A stretch of DNA of 64,000 nucleotides, taken from assembly GCA_017409265.1 (NCBI GenBank), contig JAFQSY010000037.1:1-64000 (forward strand). Direction: 5' to 3'. The notes under the pieces were generated by a model. It was given only the letters and a program-made list of their open reading frames with translations, was not told where the DNA came from and ran no database searches. Numbering within the stretch: position 1 is the first letter of the stretch; each line of letters starts with the position of its first letter. This DNA is from Clostridia bacterium. Lineage in GTDB: Bacteria; Bacillota; Clostridia; Oscillospirales; Acutalibacteraceae. This document shows positions 21,471 to 29,937 of the stretch, one piece after another. The position numbers and the translations under genes are program-made.

Positions 21471-24440
21471 TTATTCTGTTATATTGTCTGAATCGTCATC
21501 CGTTTCTGTGGTTTTTTCGGGAATGGCTTCATCATCTGTTTCGATAATATCTTCTGCTATTTCTTCCGTAACATCTTCAGAAACAGTTTCTGTGGTTTCT
21601 TCTTCGGATTTCGAAAGAGCTTCTTCGGATTCCTCTTCTGCCGTTTCTTCGGGCAGGTCAAGCTCAACGCTCACAGGTTCTTCCGGTTCATCATAAGAAG
21701 GCTCTTCAATGACTACGGGAACAAACGGTGCGTTAACGCCCTTTTCTCTGCGCTTTTTAAAGATAATTGCAGCAACTATGAGAGCGATAACCGTAAGCGC
21801 AGAGATACCTGCGCCGAGAATAAGTCCGTCAGGCATGAAGGTAAGCTCGATTGTGTGTTCGCCTGCTTCAAGATTGAAGCAAAGGTATGCATCAACAAGA
21901 GCGAAAACGTCGCTGTCTTCTGTAAGCTCAACGCCGTCAACCTTTACGCTCCAGCCGGTGTCATAGGGGATAGAGGTGAAGAACATGCAGTTTTCGTCAA
22001 CGGTAACGGTTCCCTTGATTTTTGTTTCCTCAAAGGATTCGACATTAAGACTGCGGCTCTTGAGAATTTCATAGCCCTCGTTGAGCTTATCCTCGTTAAT
22101 ATAATAAGGATAGAAATCTATATAACCGTATTCGGAATCTTCAATTGAAATGAAAACAATAACCTCTTCGTCGGGATCTATAACGCCGAGGTCATAGATA
22201 TAAGGCTCGTCGGTTGCCTGTGTATGCTCTTCGCCGTTAGCCGTGATTGAAATTTCATCAAAGTCGCTTGAATTGACATAGAGATAGCAATGCTTTGTTT
22301 CGGGAGTTTTAAGAATGAAGGTCAGCTCGCCTTCGCCCGAGCCTGTTTTGGTGTAGTAAATATCACCCGTGTCAAGTCCCGATGTAATTTCATCCATGTT
22401 GTAATACTGAATTTCATCAATATTCATCATGCCGTAAACATCGGAAACGCCCGTTGCATATTCAAACCAATCGCTCTGAACGGTGAACGGATTTGTCATG
22501 TCGGTGTACCATTCACTCATATCGCTGTTGACGCCGAAACCGATGGGGAGATAATAGTTGTTTTCGTATGCCGTGAAATTCTCAACAGTCATCAGCTCAT
22601 CAAAGTAGTCAGTTTCAACCGTAACGGTCTGATTGTTGTCAACAACATATTTGAGCGAATGCATCATGTTGTAGACGGGAGTCTGAAGATGATAGGTGTA
22701 GCTGTTGATATAGTTGCCGTAAAGACCAAGATCGCTCTGAACGTTTGAAAGTCTTTCGTAAGCCATTGATGAGAAGGTTGAAACGCCGTTGAAGCCGTAC
22801 CATGCAGGGTCCATTCTTGCTCTGTTATAGGTGAGATCCATTCGGTACATATCGTCGCCGCCGTTGTGTTCATCAAGAAGCTCTTTAAGCTCTCTGAAAT
22901 CGCTGTAATCTCCGACAAAATTCTGCTTGGGCTGGTCCATGCTGTATCTGTCTGTGTTTGCGCATGCAACCTCGCCTATAACGCAGCAGAGAAGAAGAAC
23001 GGCAACAGCGGATTGCTGATATCTCTTGTCCTTCATAATTGCAAAAACAAGGCAGTAGGTAACAACGAAAATAAGGCTGATGAGAATTGTTATTTCTTCG
23101 ACATTCTTGGAACCGATTTCCTGTATCAGTATTATTGAGCCGACAACTGCAAAGCCTGCACCGAGAATACCTCTGCCGCTGAATTCGTTGAGCCTTGTGA
23201 ATGTTTTGTACGCAATCATAAGAAGAATGAAGGAATACATGAATGAGAAACGGTAGGGCAGGTCGTTGGGATAATGGAAGCCGTGCCAGATATAGTTGAG
23301 AATATTGGTATTGAAGCTGAAATAAAAGATACCGAGGAGAGCAACGTGAGCGATTTTCTCTTTGAGAGGAATCGATTTTGTGAAGAAATAAAGAGGAACA
23401 AGCATAAGAGTTGCAATTCCGCAATATACATTGGGAAGAACATCCTCACCGCTGCTTCTGATGGTCGGGTCAACACTTGCAAGATGGTTTGCGAGAAAAT
23501 CGAAAATTGAGAAATATGATTTGTAATCTGTCGGGAATGTGCCTGAGGTTGCGGAGCAGTTCTGAAGAATAAAATAAGTGGGGATAAGTGCAAACGCAAC
23601 AAGGCCTGCGGCTGCAAGGCTTGAAAACGCAAAGGTAAATCCGCTGCGCAGAAAAAGATTGCCTTTGAGTTTGTTTTTGAAAGTGTATTTTTTTGAGCCG
23701 TTTTCCGTAAGTGTGTACGGAGTTGATTCGTGAAGAGATGACATCTCAAAATTGGAGAAATAGTAAATTATGAAATAAATGACCGAGAAAATGCAGGTCA
23801 TATATCCCATGTAGTAGCTTGAAACGAGAGTCAATGCAAGAAATGCAATATAAATTTTGGGTTTTCTGTGTTTGATTATCATTTCAATGCCGAGAATAAC
23901 CATGGGGAAATAGACCATGGCATCAATCCACATAACGTTCCAATAATAAGCAATGAAATAACCGCACATTGCGTAAAGCACGCCGAAAGCAGCCGAGGTG
24001 TAATCGTGTCTTCCCTGCGAGCGCTTAAGATAATAGGTGAATGCCGCGGCGGCGAGAGCAGCCTTTGAAATAATCATTCCGGCAATTGCTTCCGGCATGT
24101 TTTCATGACCGAGAATGAGCATTATGATTGCACTTGGGCTTGAAAGGTAGTTGAAAAAGTTTCCAAGAAACGGAGAACCAAGACCCGTCTGCCAGGAATA
24201 AAGGAAGCTTTTGAGATTTGTTACTCTGTCATAAAACTCTGCAAACAGAGGGCCGTACTGATGATAAAGGTCCATTCGGAGAATTGTTTTGTCGCCGAAC
24301 GGGAAAAGGTCATAGCAATAGTAAACAAGCATCATAACTCCGATTGTGCAAAGGCATGCAAGCCAGCAGTAGGAGTTGTTGACGAAAAAGCGCTTGAATA
24401 TTGACTGCTTTTTCTGCAAGGTATTTTCAGGCATTGTCAT
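21471..24440 (-). CDS. YfhO-family multi-spanning membrane protein
   Basis: A 989-residue protein with an N-terminal membrane domain of about a dozen helices, starting near residue 27. It carries the family signature FGDKTILRMDLYHQYGPLFAEF (split by a few residues around 48-70) and GLGSPFLGNFFNYLSSP. A large extracytoplasmic beta-rich region lies around residues 520-860, followed by one more helix (ILGAGISALTVIALIVAAII) and a very acidic tail of about 75 residues. YfhO proteins are GT-C-like and in Gram-positives act in glycosylating cell-wall teichoic or lipoteichoic acids; the substrate here is unknown. GGAGG precedes the ATG. It is transcribed alone from a consensus-like promoter. Confidence 0.87.
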   Translation of the reverse strand: MTMPENTLQKKQSIFKRFFVNNSYCWLACLCTIGVMMLVYYCYDLFPFGDKTILRMDLYHQYGPLFAEFYDRVTNLKSFLYSWQTGLGSPFLGNFFNYLSSPSAIIMLILGHENMPEAIAGMIISKAALAAAAFTYYLKRSQGRHDYTSAAFGVLYAMCGYFIAYYWNVMWIDAMVYFPMVILGIEMIIKHRKPKIYIAFLALTLVSSYYMGYMTCIFSVIYFIIYYFSNFEMSSLHESTPYTLTENGSKKYTFKNKLKGNLFLRSGFTFAFSSLAAAGLVAFALIPTYFILQNCSATSGTFPTDYKSYFSIFDFLANHLASVDPTIRSSGEDVLPNVYCGIATLMLVPLYFFTKSIPLKEKIAHVALLGIFYFSFNTNILNYIWHGFHYPNDLPYRFSFMYSFILLMIAYKTFTRLNEFSGRGILGAGFAVVGSIILIQEIGSKNVEEITILISLIFVVTYCLVFAIMKDKRYQQSAVAVLLLCCVIGEVACANTDRYSMDQPKQNFVGDYSDFRELKELLDEHNGGDDMYRMDLTYNRARMDPAWYGFNGVSTFSSMAYERLSNVQSDLGLYGNYINSYTYHLQTPVYNMMHSLKYVVDNNQTVTVETDYFDELMTVENFTAYENNYYLPIGFGVNSDMSEWYTDMTNPFTVQSDWFEYATGVSDVYGMMNIDEIQYYNMDEITSGLDTGDIYYTKTGSGEGELTFILKTPETKHCYLYVNSSDFDEISITANGEEHTQATDEPYIYDLGVIDPDEEVIVFISIEDSEYGYIDFYPYYINEDKLNEGYEILKSRSLNVESFEETKIKGTVTVDENCMFFTSIPYDTGWSVKVDGVELTEDSDVFALVDAYLCFNLEAGEHTIELTFMPDGLILGAGISALTVIALIVAAIIFKKRREKGVNAPFVPVVIEEPSYDEPEEPVSVELDLPEETAEEESEEALSKSEEETTETVSEDVTEEIAEDIIETDDEAIPEKTTETDDDSDNITE

Positions 24441-24481
24441 AAATATATCCTCCGGAAGTAATTGTTTCCATAATTGTATTC

Positions 24482-24510
24482 AATATAACATATTACTGTT
24501 TTTATTTCAA
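24482..24510 (-). promoter_or_regulatory. Promoter of the yfhO-like gene
   Basis: The minus strand has TTGAAA (24505-24510), a 17-base spacer and TATATT (24482-24487), about 40 bases before the start codon. Confidence 0.75.
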
Positions 24511-24532
24511 GTAAACAATCTGTAAAGCTTGT

Positions 24533-24560
24533 TCTATTTGCGGACAAGAGACCATATAAA
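24533..24560 (+). promoter_or_regulatory. Possible sigma-E-like promoter of the spoIIIA operon
   Basis: TCTATTT (24533-24539), 13 bases and CATATAAA (24553-24560) resemble the mother-cell sigma-E pattern (KMATATT, 13-15 bases, CATACAMT). The start would lie almost at the ribosome binding site, which makes the leader very short, so the call is tentative. Confidence 0.3.
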
Positions 24561-24578
24561 TTAATTAAGGTGAAAACA

Positions 24579-25526
24579 ATGGATAACATAAAACGCTTTG
24601 ATATCGCTGTTCAGAGTCTTTCGCAAAGACTTTCAGCGGTGTTTATGTTACTTGGAAATGAAGAGAAAGAAAAAATACGGGAAATAAGATTGAGAACCCA
24701 AAAGCCCGTCATTGTTATTACAGGCAATGAAACAAAGTTTGTTTCAAAATCGGGCAGGTTGACAGAGGTGTTTTCCGAATTGAATCTGAAAACCGACGAA
24801 AACGAAATAAACGAGATTTTCAGACGTATGTGCGGATATTCCGTTCACAGCTTTACCGACGCAATAAATCAGGGATATGTAACACTTGCGGGCGGACACA
24901 GGGCAGGTGTTGCGGGAACAGCCGTTTCCGATAACGGAAAAATAACCGCTGTCAGGGATATTTGCTGTATTAATTTAAGAATTGCCAGAGAAATCAAAGG
25001 TGCTGCCGACGATATTTATAAATTGTTTTTTATGAATGATATTTCTTCTGTTATTATTGCAGGTCCTCCGTCAAGCGGAAAAACAACAATTCTGCGTGAC
25101 CTTGCACGTCAGCTTTCAGGATTTGAAAGAGGTCGGCTTATAAAAACTTTTATCTGCGACGAAAGAGGAGAAATCGGTGCGTGTGTTTCGGGAATTTCAC
25201 AGAATGACCTCGGGATTAACAGTGATTTACTTTCGTGCTATCCGAAAGAGCAGGGAATATTAATCGGACTGCGCTCTTTTTCTCCCGATATTATTATTTG
25301 CGATGAGATTGCAACCGATGCGGAGGCGTCGGCGGTTGAGTCGGGTCTTAACAGCGGTGTGAGCTTTGCTTTAAGCGTTCATGCAAAAGATGAGAAAGAT
25401 TTGAGGGTAAAACCGATTGTAAGGCGTCTGCTTAAAAGTGGATCTTTTCAGCATGTAATTTTGCTTTCATCAAAAGATATCGGAAAAACAGAAAAAGTTT
25501 TTAAGGCAGGTGAGCTTGTTGATTAA
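24579..25526 (+). CDS. spoIIIAA: Stage III sporulation protein AA (secretion-type ATPase)
   Basis: A 315-residue cytoplasmic ATPase related to type II/IV secretion motors. Walker A is AGPPSSGKTTILRDLAR (about residues 160-176), with IIICDEIATD as the Walker B region. It powers the SpoIIIA-SpoIIQ channel that joins mother cell and forespore after engulfment. The start at 24579 has AAGGTG upstream; a GTG within that site is rejected. First gene of an eight-gene operon. Confidence 0.95.
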   Translation: MDNIKRFDIAVQSLSQRLSAVFMLLGNEEKEKIREIRLRTQKPVIVITGNETKFVSKSGRLTEVFSELNLKTDENEINEIFRRMCGYSVHSFTDAINQGYVTLAGGHRAGVAGTAVSDNGKITAVRDICCINLRIAREIKGAADDIYKLFFMNDISSVIIAGPPSSGKTTILRDLARQLSGFERGRLIKTFICDERGEIGACVSGISQNDLGINSDLLSCYPKEQGILIGLRSFSPDIIICDEIATDAEASAVESGLNSGVSFALSVHAKDEKDLRVKPIVRRLLKSGSFQHVILLSSKDIGKTEKVFKAGELVD

Positions 25527-26031
25527 AATTGCCGCGATGCTTCTGATTGCATTCGGATTTGCTTTTTCGGGCTTTAGCATTGCATCGTTCTATAAGAAAA
25601 AAACAGAAATTTTAAATGATATCGTAGCTATGCTGTCCGTTGCACAGACCCAGCTCCGATATGCGTGCATGCCCGTCGGTTCTTTAATGCGCATACTTGC
25701 CGAAAACCGCAGGATATCAAATCTCGGCTTTATTTCATCCTGCGTAAAGAAAACAGAAATCGGAAAAGCATTTCCACCGTCATGGCGTGAGAGTATTGAA
25801 GAAGAAAAAGAGCTTTGCAGGCTTATTCCCGATGTTCTGTCCTATCTTTTTCAGTTCGGCGAGGAACTCGGTTCAACAGACCTTGAGGGTCAGCTTTCCT
25901 GCTGTGAATACTATAAACAAATTTTTCAAAAAGAGCTTGAGATGAGAGATGAGCAGAATAAAAAATATTCAAAGCTTTTCCCGACTCTTGGAGTCATGCT
26001 CGGCATATCTGCCGCTGTTATTATTGTTTGA
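25510..26031 (+). CDS. spoIIIAB: Stage III sporulation protein AB
   Basis: A 173-residue protein with an N-terminal membrane helix (IAAMLLIAFGFAFSGFSIAS) and a C-terminal helix, resembling type II secretion F-domain proteins; it is the membrane partner of SpoIIIAA. It overlaps spoIIIAA by 17 bases. The start is given as GTG at 25510, but TTG at 25516 or 25519, just behind AGGTGA, is at least as likely. Confidence 0.92.
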   Translation: MSLLIKIAAMLLIAFGFAFSGFSIASFYKKKTEILNDIVAMLSVAQTQLRYACMPVGSLMRILAENRRISNLGFISSCVKKTEIGKAFPPSWRESIEEEKELCRLIPDVLSYLFQFGEELGSTDLEGQLSCCEYYKQIFQKELEMRDEQNKKYSKLFPTLGVMLGISAAVIIV

Positions 26032-26042
26032 GGTGAATGAAT

Positions 26043-26237
26043 ATGGATATAACCGTGGTCATAAAAATAGCGGCAGTCGGGATAATCGTTGCAATTCTCA
26101 ATTCAATTCTTGTGCGCTCGGGACGTGATGATTATGCGTTGATAACTATTCTTGCCGGAATCGTTGCCGTTCTTATGATGCTGATACCGCAGTTTTCAAA
26201 TCTTCTTGATACGGTAAAAGCAATATTGGATTTCTGA
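26043..26237 (+). CDS. spoIIIAC: Stage III sporulation protein AC
   Basis: A 64-residue membrane protein with two helices (VIKIAAVGIIVAILNSILV and ALITILAGIVAVLMMLIPQF), the normal size for the family. The ATG at 26043 is seven bases after GAGGTGA; an ATG at 26037 is too close to the site. Confidence 0.93.
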   Translation: MDITVVIKIAAVGIIVAILNSILVRSGRDDYALITILAGIVAVLMMLIPQFSNLLDTVKAILDF

Positions 26238-26238
26238 T

Positions 26239-26628
26239 ATGGAAATCATAAAGGTTGCGTTTATCGGCATCTTGACCGCTCTGCTTTATGCATTGCTGCG
26301 TCAGATAAAACCTGAAATTGCGCCTCTTCTTATTATCGGCGGGGCATCGGTGATTCTTGTTATGCTGACCGACAGTTTGCTTGGCGTTTCATCTCAGGTT
26401 GACGAAATGATGAGCCTTGCAGGTATTGAAAAAGAGAATGTTTCGATTCTTATGAAGGCTTTGGGAATATGCGTTGTGACGCAGTTTGCGGCGGATATAT
26501 GCTACGACAACTCCTGTTCTTCTGTTGCGGCGGCGGTTGAGCTCGCAGGCAGAGTCGGAGCACTTGCGCTTGCAATGCCGATGCTTAAAACAGTTGCACA
26601 GCTTGCAATTGGTCTGATAAATTCATGA
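26239..26628 (+). CDS. spoIIIAD: Stage III sporulation protein AD
   Basis: A 129-residue membrane protein with four hydrophobic segments, homologous in layout to SpoIIIAC and of standard length. It starts two bases after spoIIIAC ends. Part of the mother-cell membrane ring of the feeding-tube channel. Confidence 0.93.
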   Translation: MEIIKVAFIGILTALLYALLRQIKPEIAPLLIIGGASVILVMLTDSLLGVSSQVDEMMSLAGIEKENVSILMKALGICVVTQFAADICYDNSCSSVAAAVELAGRVGALALAMPMLKTVAQLAIGLINS

Positions 26629-26640
26629 TGAAGAAGTTGT

Positions 26641-27777
26641 ATGAAGAATAAAAGAATAACAATTATATTTGCTTTTTTAATATTGATAATGTGGAACATC
26701 CCTTTTGCATCTGCATCAAATGTTGATGATTATTATAAAGATCAGCTTGAGGCGAGCGGTGTAAAGGAACTATCGGATTATCTTGATGATGAAACGGCGG
26801 ATTATCTTGAAAAGCTCGGATGTGATAATATTGAGCTTGAAAACCTGCTCGATGTTTCACCCAAGGCGATTTTTAACTTGATTTTTGAAATGCTGAAAAA
26901 CGGTATAAAAGCACCTCTTAAAGGTTTTCTTATTGCGGCCGGAACGGTTATTCTTGTCAGCGCATGTTCCGGATTCTTCCCCGATGACGAAAAAAGCAGA
27001 ATTGTTCCAAATGTCGTCTGCGGCAGTATTCTAATAACGGGAATATTTGCATCAGCTGCTGAAAGCATAGGAGCAGCGTCGGCGGCGATTGAATCCTGCT
27101 CGGCTTTTGAAAAAGCACTGATTCCCGTGCTTGCGGCTGTTATTACCGCCTGCGGAAATCCGACACTTGCACTTACCTTTAAAGGAGCAGCTTTTGCAGC
27201 AGCAGAATTTATATTGTCTTTCGGTAAAAATTTTGCGCTTCCGCTTGTCGGCATTTCGGGGTTACTCGGTATCACGGGTGCAATGCTTCCGACACTTCGG
27301 CTTTCGGCAATCAGCGACATGATAAGAAAAACAATGTCGACTGCGCTTGCATCTGCCTCAAGTCTTTTTGTCGGATTTCTTTCTCTTAAGAGCATTCTTT
27401 CCTCATCGGCAGACGGAATGGTAAAAAAAGGCGTAAAGCTTGCAGCGAATACTTTTATACCCGTTGTCGGCGGAGCGATAGGAGAAGCGTATTCATCTGT
27501 GTTGGGCACTTTTTCTCTGCTACGGAATACGGTTGGATTTTATGCCGTGACCGTGTTTTTTCTTATCTGCATTCCTGTTATACTGAATCTTGCCCTCTGG
27601 GTGATTTCAATGCGTGCGGCATGTGCAGTCAGCGATTTGCTTGATTGCCGCATTTGCTCCGAAATACTTCGAAATATTGCTTTTGTTTTTTCAATGGTTA
27701 ATACTTTACTTTTGCTTTGTATGGCAGTTTTTATAATATCAACCGGTTTGGTTATTGCCATAAAAACGGGGGAATAA
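26641..27777 (+). CDS. spoIIIAE: Stage III sporulation protein AE
   Basis: A 378-residue membrane protein with an N-terminal signal-like segment (ITIIFAFLILIMWNIPFASA), an acidic external stretch containing LDDETADYLEKLG, and about seven later helices. This is the normal SpoIIIAE size and plan. It forms part of the SpoIIIA transenvelope complex. Confidence 0.94.
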   Translation: MKNKRITIIFAFLILIMWNIPFASASNVDDYYKDQLEASGVKELSDYLDDETADYLEKLGCDNIELENLLDVSPKAIFNLIFEMLKNGIKAPLKGFLIAAGTVILVSACSGFFPDDEKSRIVPNVVCGSILITGIFASAAESIGAASAAIESCSAFEKALIPVLAAVITACGNPTLALTFKGAAFAAAEFILSFGKNFALPLVGISGLLGITGAMLPTLRLSAISDMIRKTMSTALASASSLFVGFLSLKSILSSSADGMVKKGVKLAANTFIPVVGGAIGEAYSSVLGTFSLLRNTVGFYAVTVFFLICIPVILNLALWVISMRAACAVSDLLDCRICSEILRNIAFVFSMVNTLLLLCMAVFIISTGLVIAIKTGE

Positions 27778-27778
27778 A

Positions 27779-28246
27779 ATGGATGCTTTCAGGCAATGGG
27801 TGCTTTGTGTCATAATCGCAGCGGCGGCAGGTACCTTTGCATGCATTGTATCGCCAAAGGGGTCTTTGGATAAAACCGTGCGTGCAGTTGTCGGGATTTT
27901 TGTTGTTGCATCAATATGTGCACCTTTAATGCAACTGAAAAAAATTGATTCGGCGGATTATGAGCTTGCATCTTATAATTACGATTCGGATATTACCGAT
28001 GAGCTGACCGAATATACCCTTTCAGCATGCCGGTCAGCGGTTGAAAACGAGGTGTTAACTCTTGCTGACAGGTTTGGAATATCCATTAAAGATATTTTTG
28101 TTGATGCATATGTCGACAAAGATGAATGTATAATTATACAAGATATACAGGTCGAAATTTATAGCAGCTGTGAATCGGAAACAGAATCTTTTTCGGCAGA
28201 ACTTAAAAATAATCTCGGGTTATCCGTAACGGTCAATGCAGAATAA
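27779..28246 (+). CDS. spoIIIAF: Stage III sporulation protein AF
   Basis: A 155-residue protein with two N-terminal helices (VLCVIIAAAAGTFACIV and AVVGIFVVASICAPLM) and a soluble ring-building-like domain outside the mother-cell membrane. GGGGGAAT precedes the ATG, which lies one base after the spoIIIAE stop. Confidence 0.92.
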   Translation: MDAFRQWVLCVIIAAAAGTFACIVSPKGSLDKTVRAVVGIFVVASICAPLMQLKKIDSADYELASYNYDSDITDELTEYTLSACRSAVENEVLTLADRFGISIKDIFVDAYVDKDECIIIQDIQVEIYSSCESETESFSAELKNNLGLSVTVNAE

Positions 28247-28829
28247 GGAACGGTATTCTAATGTGAAAAACATAAAAGAAGCATTGAAAAATATTATAAA
28301 TAGAATATCCGACGGCACTCGTATGAGCAAAAAAATGCTTATTGCCGTTTCTCTTTTGCTGGCAGGAATGGCGGCGCTGATTCTTAGTGAAATGACCGCT
28401 GATAACAGTAAAGCTGAGCAAACGTCGCAGTCAGAAACTTCGTATTGTTACAGCTCAGATGATTATATTTCAGACCTTGAAAATCGTTTGATATCAATCA
28501 TTTCGGCTATTGAGGGCGCAGGGGAAACAAAGGTTATGGTAACTCTTGAAAGCGGCTGCGAGGATATATATCTGCATGACTACGATTACGGCGAAAATAG
28601 TGAGGTGAGCGGCAGGAACAGCATAGAAAGAAAAGATGAATATGTTATCGTTGACGGCGGTGCGGGCGAGCAGGGGATAGTTGTGAGAGTGGCAGAACCG
28701 AAAATCAGAGGTGTTGCCGTTGTCTGCCGCGGCGCAGGATCTGAAATTGTTAAAGGTCAGATAATAGAAGCGGTAACGGCACTGCTTGACATTAGCAGTG
28801 CAAGAGTCAGTGTGGCTAAAATGAATTGA
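28236..28829 (+). CDS. spoIIIAG: Stage III sporulation protein AG
   Basis: A 197-residue protein with one membrane helix (MLIAVSLLLAGMAALILSEM, about residues 29-48) and a secretin-like ring-building domain containing GAGETKVMVTLE. It forms the large ring of the channel. The ATG overlaps the end of spoIIIAF; a GTG at 28263 is the alternative start. Confidence 0.92.
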   Translation: MQNKERYSNVKNIKEALKNIINRISDGTRMSKKMLIAVSLLLAGMAALILSEMTADNSKAEQTSQSETSYCYSSDDYISDLENRLISIISAIEGAGETKVMVTLESGCEDIYLHDYDYGENSEVSGRNSIERKDEYVIVDGGAGEQGIVVRVAEPKIRGVAVVCRGAGSEIVKGQIIEAVTALLDISSARVSVAKMN

Positions 28830-28868
28830 TGTTCATTTGCATAAAAATACATATACGGAGGATTAATA

Positions 28869-29447
28869 ATGATTATCAAAAAAAGACAGCTTTTGCTTGC
28901 AACGCTTATCATTGCTCTCGGAGCGGCAGTTTTTGTGAATTGGTATTATACACGACCTGATATTGAGAGCGTAAATGCTGATGCGTCTGAAACAACAACT
29001 CTTCCGCAGGTGCAGGAGGGTGCAAACCTCGGCGACGCACGCTATGTTATTTCAACCGATGCGACTCTTGAGGATGCTCCCGCGCAGGCAAAGGCGAACG
29101 AATATTTTGCAAGTGCAAAGCTCCGCCGTCAGACTGCTCATGACGAAGCATCGGAGGCTTTGAATGATGTAATCAAGGACGGTTCATCGTCGGAAACGGT
29201 TGCGAAACAGGCAAGTGAAGTGCTTGAGGAGCTTGCAAATTCAATTGCTCTTGAAAGTGACATTGAAAACCTGATTTCCGCAAAAGTAGGTTGTGAAAAC
29301 CTTGTCATTCTCAACAGGGGAAATGCTGAAATTATTGTTGAAAACGGCTCGCTTGACGATGTGGCAATTGTCAAAATAAAAGAGATTGCCGTAAAACAGA
29401 CAGGGTATCCCGTAGAGAATATTTCTATAACCGAAATGGAATATTAA
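28869..29447 (+). CDS. spoIIIAH: Stage III sporulation protein AH
   Basis: A 192-residue protein anchored by one N-terminal helix (LLLATLIIALGAAVFVNWYY), with a helical middle rich in Ala and Glu and a C-terminal ring-building domain (CENLVILNRGNAEIIVENGS). It binds forespore SpoIIQ across the intermembrane space. CGGAGG precedes the ATG. Last gene of the operon; no strong terminator follows before the nusB promoter. Confidence 0.94.
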   Translation: MIIKKRQLLLATLIIALGAAVFVNWYYTRPDIESVNADASETTTLPQVQEGANLGDARYVISTDATLEDAPAQAKANEYFASAKLRRQTAHDEASEALNDVIKDGSSSETVAKQASEVLEELANSIALESDIENLISAKVGCENLVILNRGNAEIIVENGSLDDVAIVKIKEIAVKQTGYPVENISITEMEY

Positions 29448-29468
29448 TAAATATTTTATAAATAACTG

Positions 29469-29497
29469 TTGTATATTTATAAAAATAATGTTATAAT
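29469..29497 (+). promoter_or_regulatory. Promoter of the nusB operon
   Basis: TTGTAT (29469-29474), a 17-base spacer and TATAAT (29492-29497) lie about 40 bases before nusB. Confidence 0.75.
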
Positions 29498-29538
29498 TCG
29501 GGTAATAAAGGGCAATGCCCTTCCCGGAGGGAACTATT

Positions 29539-29937
29539 TTGACAAGACGTGAAGAGAGAGAGCAGGCATTTATTCTGCTTTTTGAAAAATCATTTAATTC
29601 AGAAACTGAGGTTGCAGAGCTATATGATTTTGCAATCGAAAACGAAGTTATAACCGGCAGCGAGTTTGTTAAAACGCTCCTTTTCAAAACATGGGAGAAT
29701 GTTGAAAGCATTGATGCCGTTATTGAAAAGCATACCAAGGGCTGGAAGGTCAGCCGTATTTCTAAGGTTGCTCTTGCTGTACTCAGGCTTGCGGTTTGCG
29801 AAATGCTATATTTTGGCGATATTCCTGTCGGCGTTTCGATTAACGAGGCTGTTGAACTTTGCAAAAAATATGCTGCAAAGGATGATGCATCTTTCGTCAA
29901 CGGACTTCTCGGCTCTGTTTCAAAGGATAATCAGTAA
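29539..29937 (+). CDS. nusB: Transcription antitermination protein NusB
   Basis: A 132-residue all-helical RNA-binding protein, normal for the family. The N-terminal TRREEREQAFILLFE and C-terminal PVGVSINEAVELCKKYAAKD are characteristic. It joins NusE (S10) on boxA RNA to keep RNA polymerase processive on rRNA operons. The start is the TTG at 29539 because CGGAGG lies eight bases upstream; an in-frame ATG at 29515 precedes that site and is rejected. Confidence 0.93.
   Translation: MTRREEREQAFILLFEKSFNSETEVAELYDFAIENEVITGSEFVKTLLFKTWENVESIDAVIEKHTKGWKVSRISKVALAVLRLAVCEMLYFGDIPVGVSINEAVELCKKYAAKDDASFVNGLLGSVSKDNQ

Noticed and set aside
22885..23749. Two long minus-strand frames inside the yfhO-like gene
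   Set aside because: Shadow frames of the 989-residue gene, with Arg/Ser/Cys-rich noise composition.
26802..27509. 235-residue minus-strand frame opposite spoIIIAE
   Set aside because: Antisense shadow of a strongly conserved gene; Ser/Ala bias from complementing hydrophobic codons.
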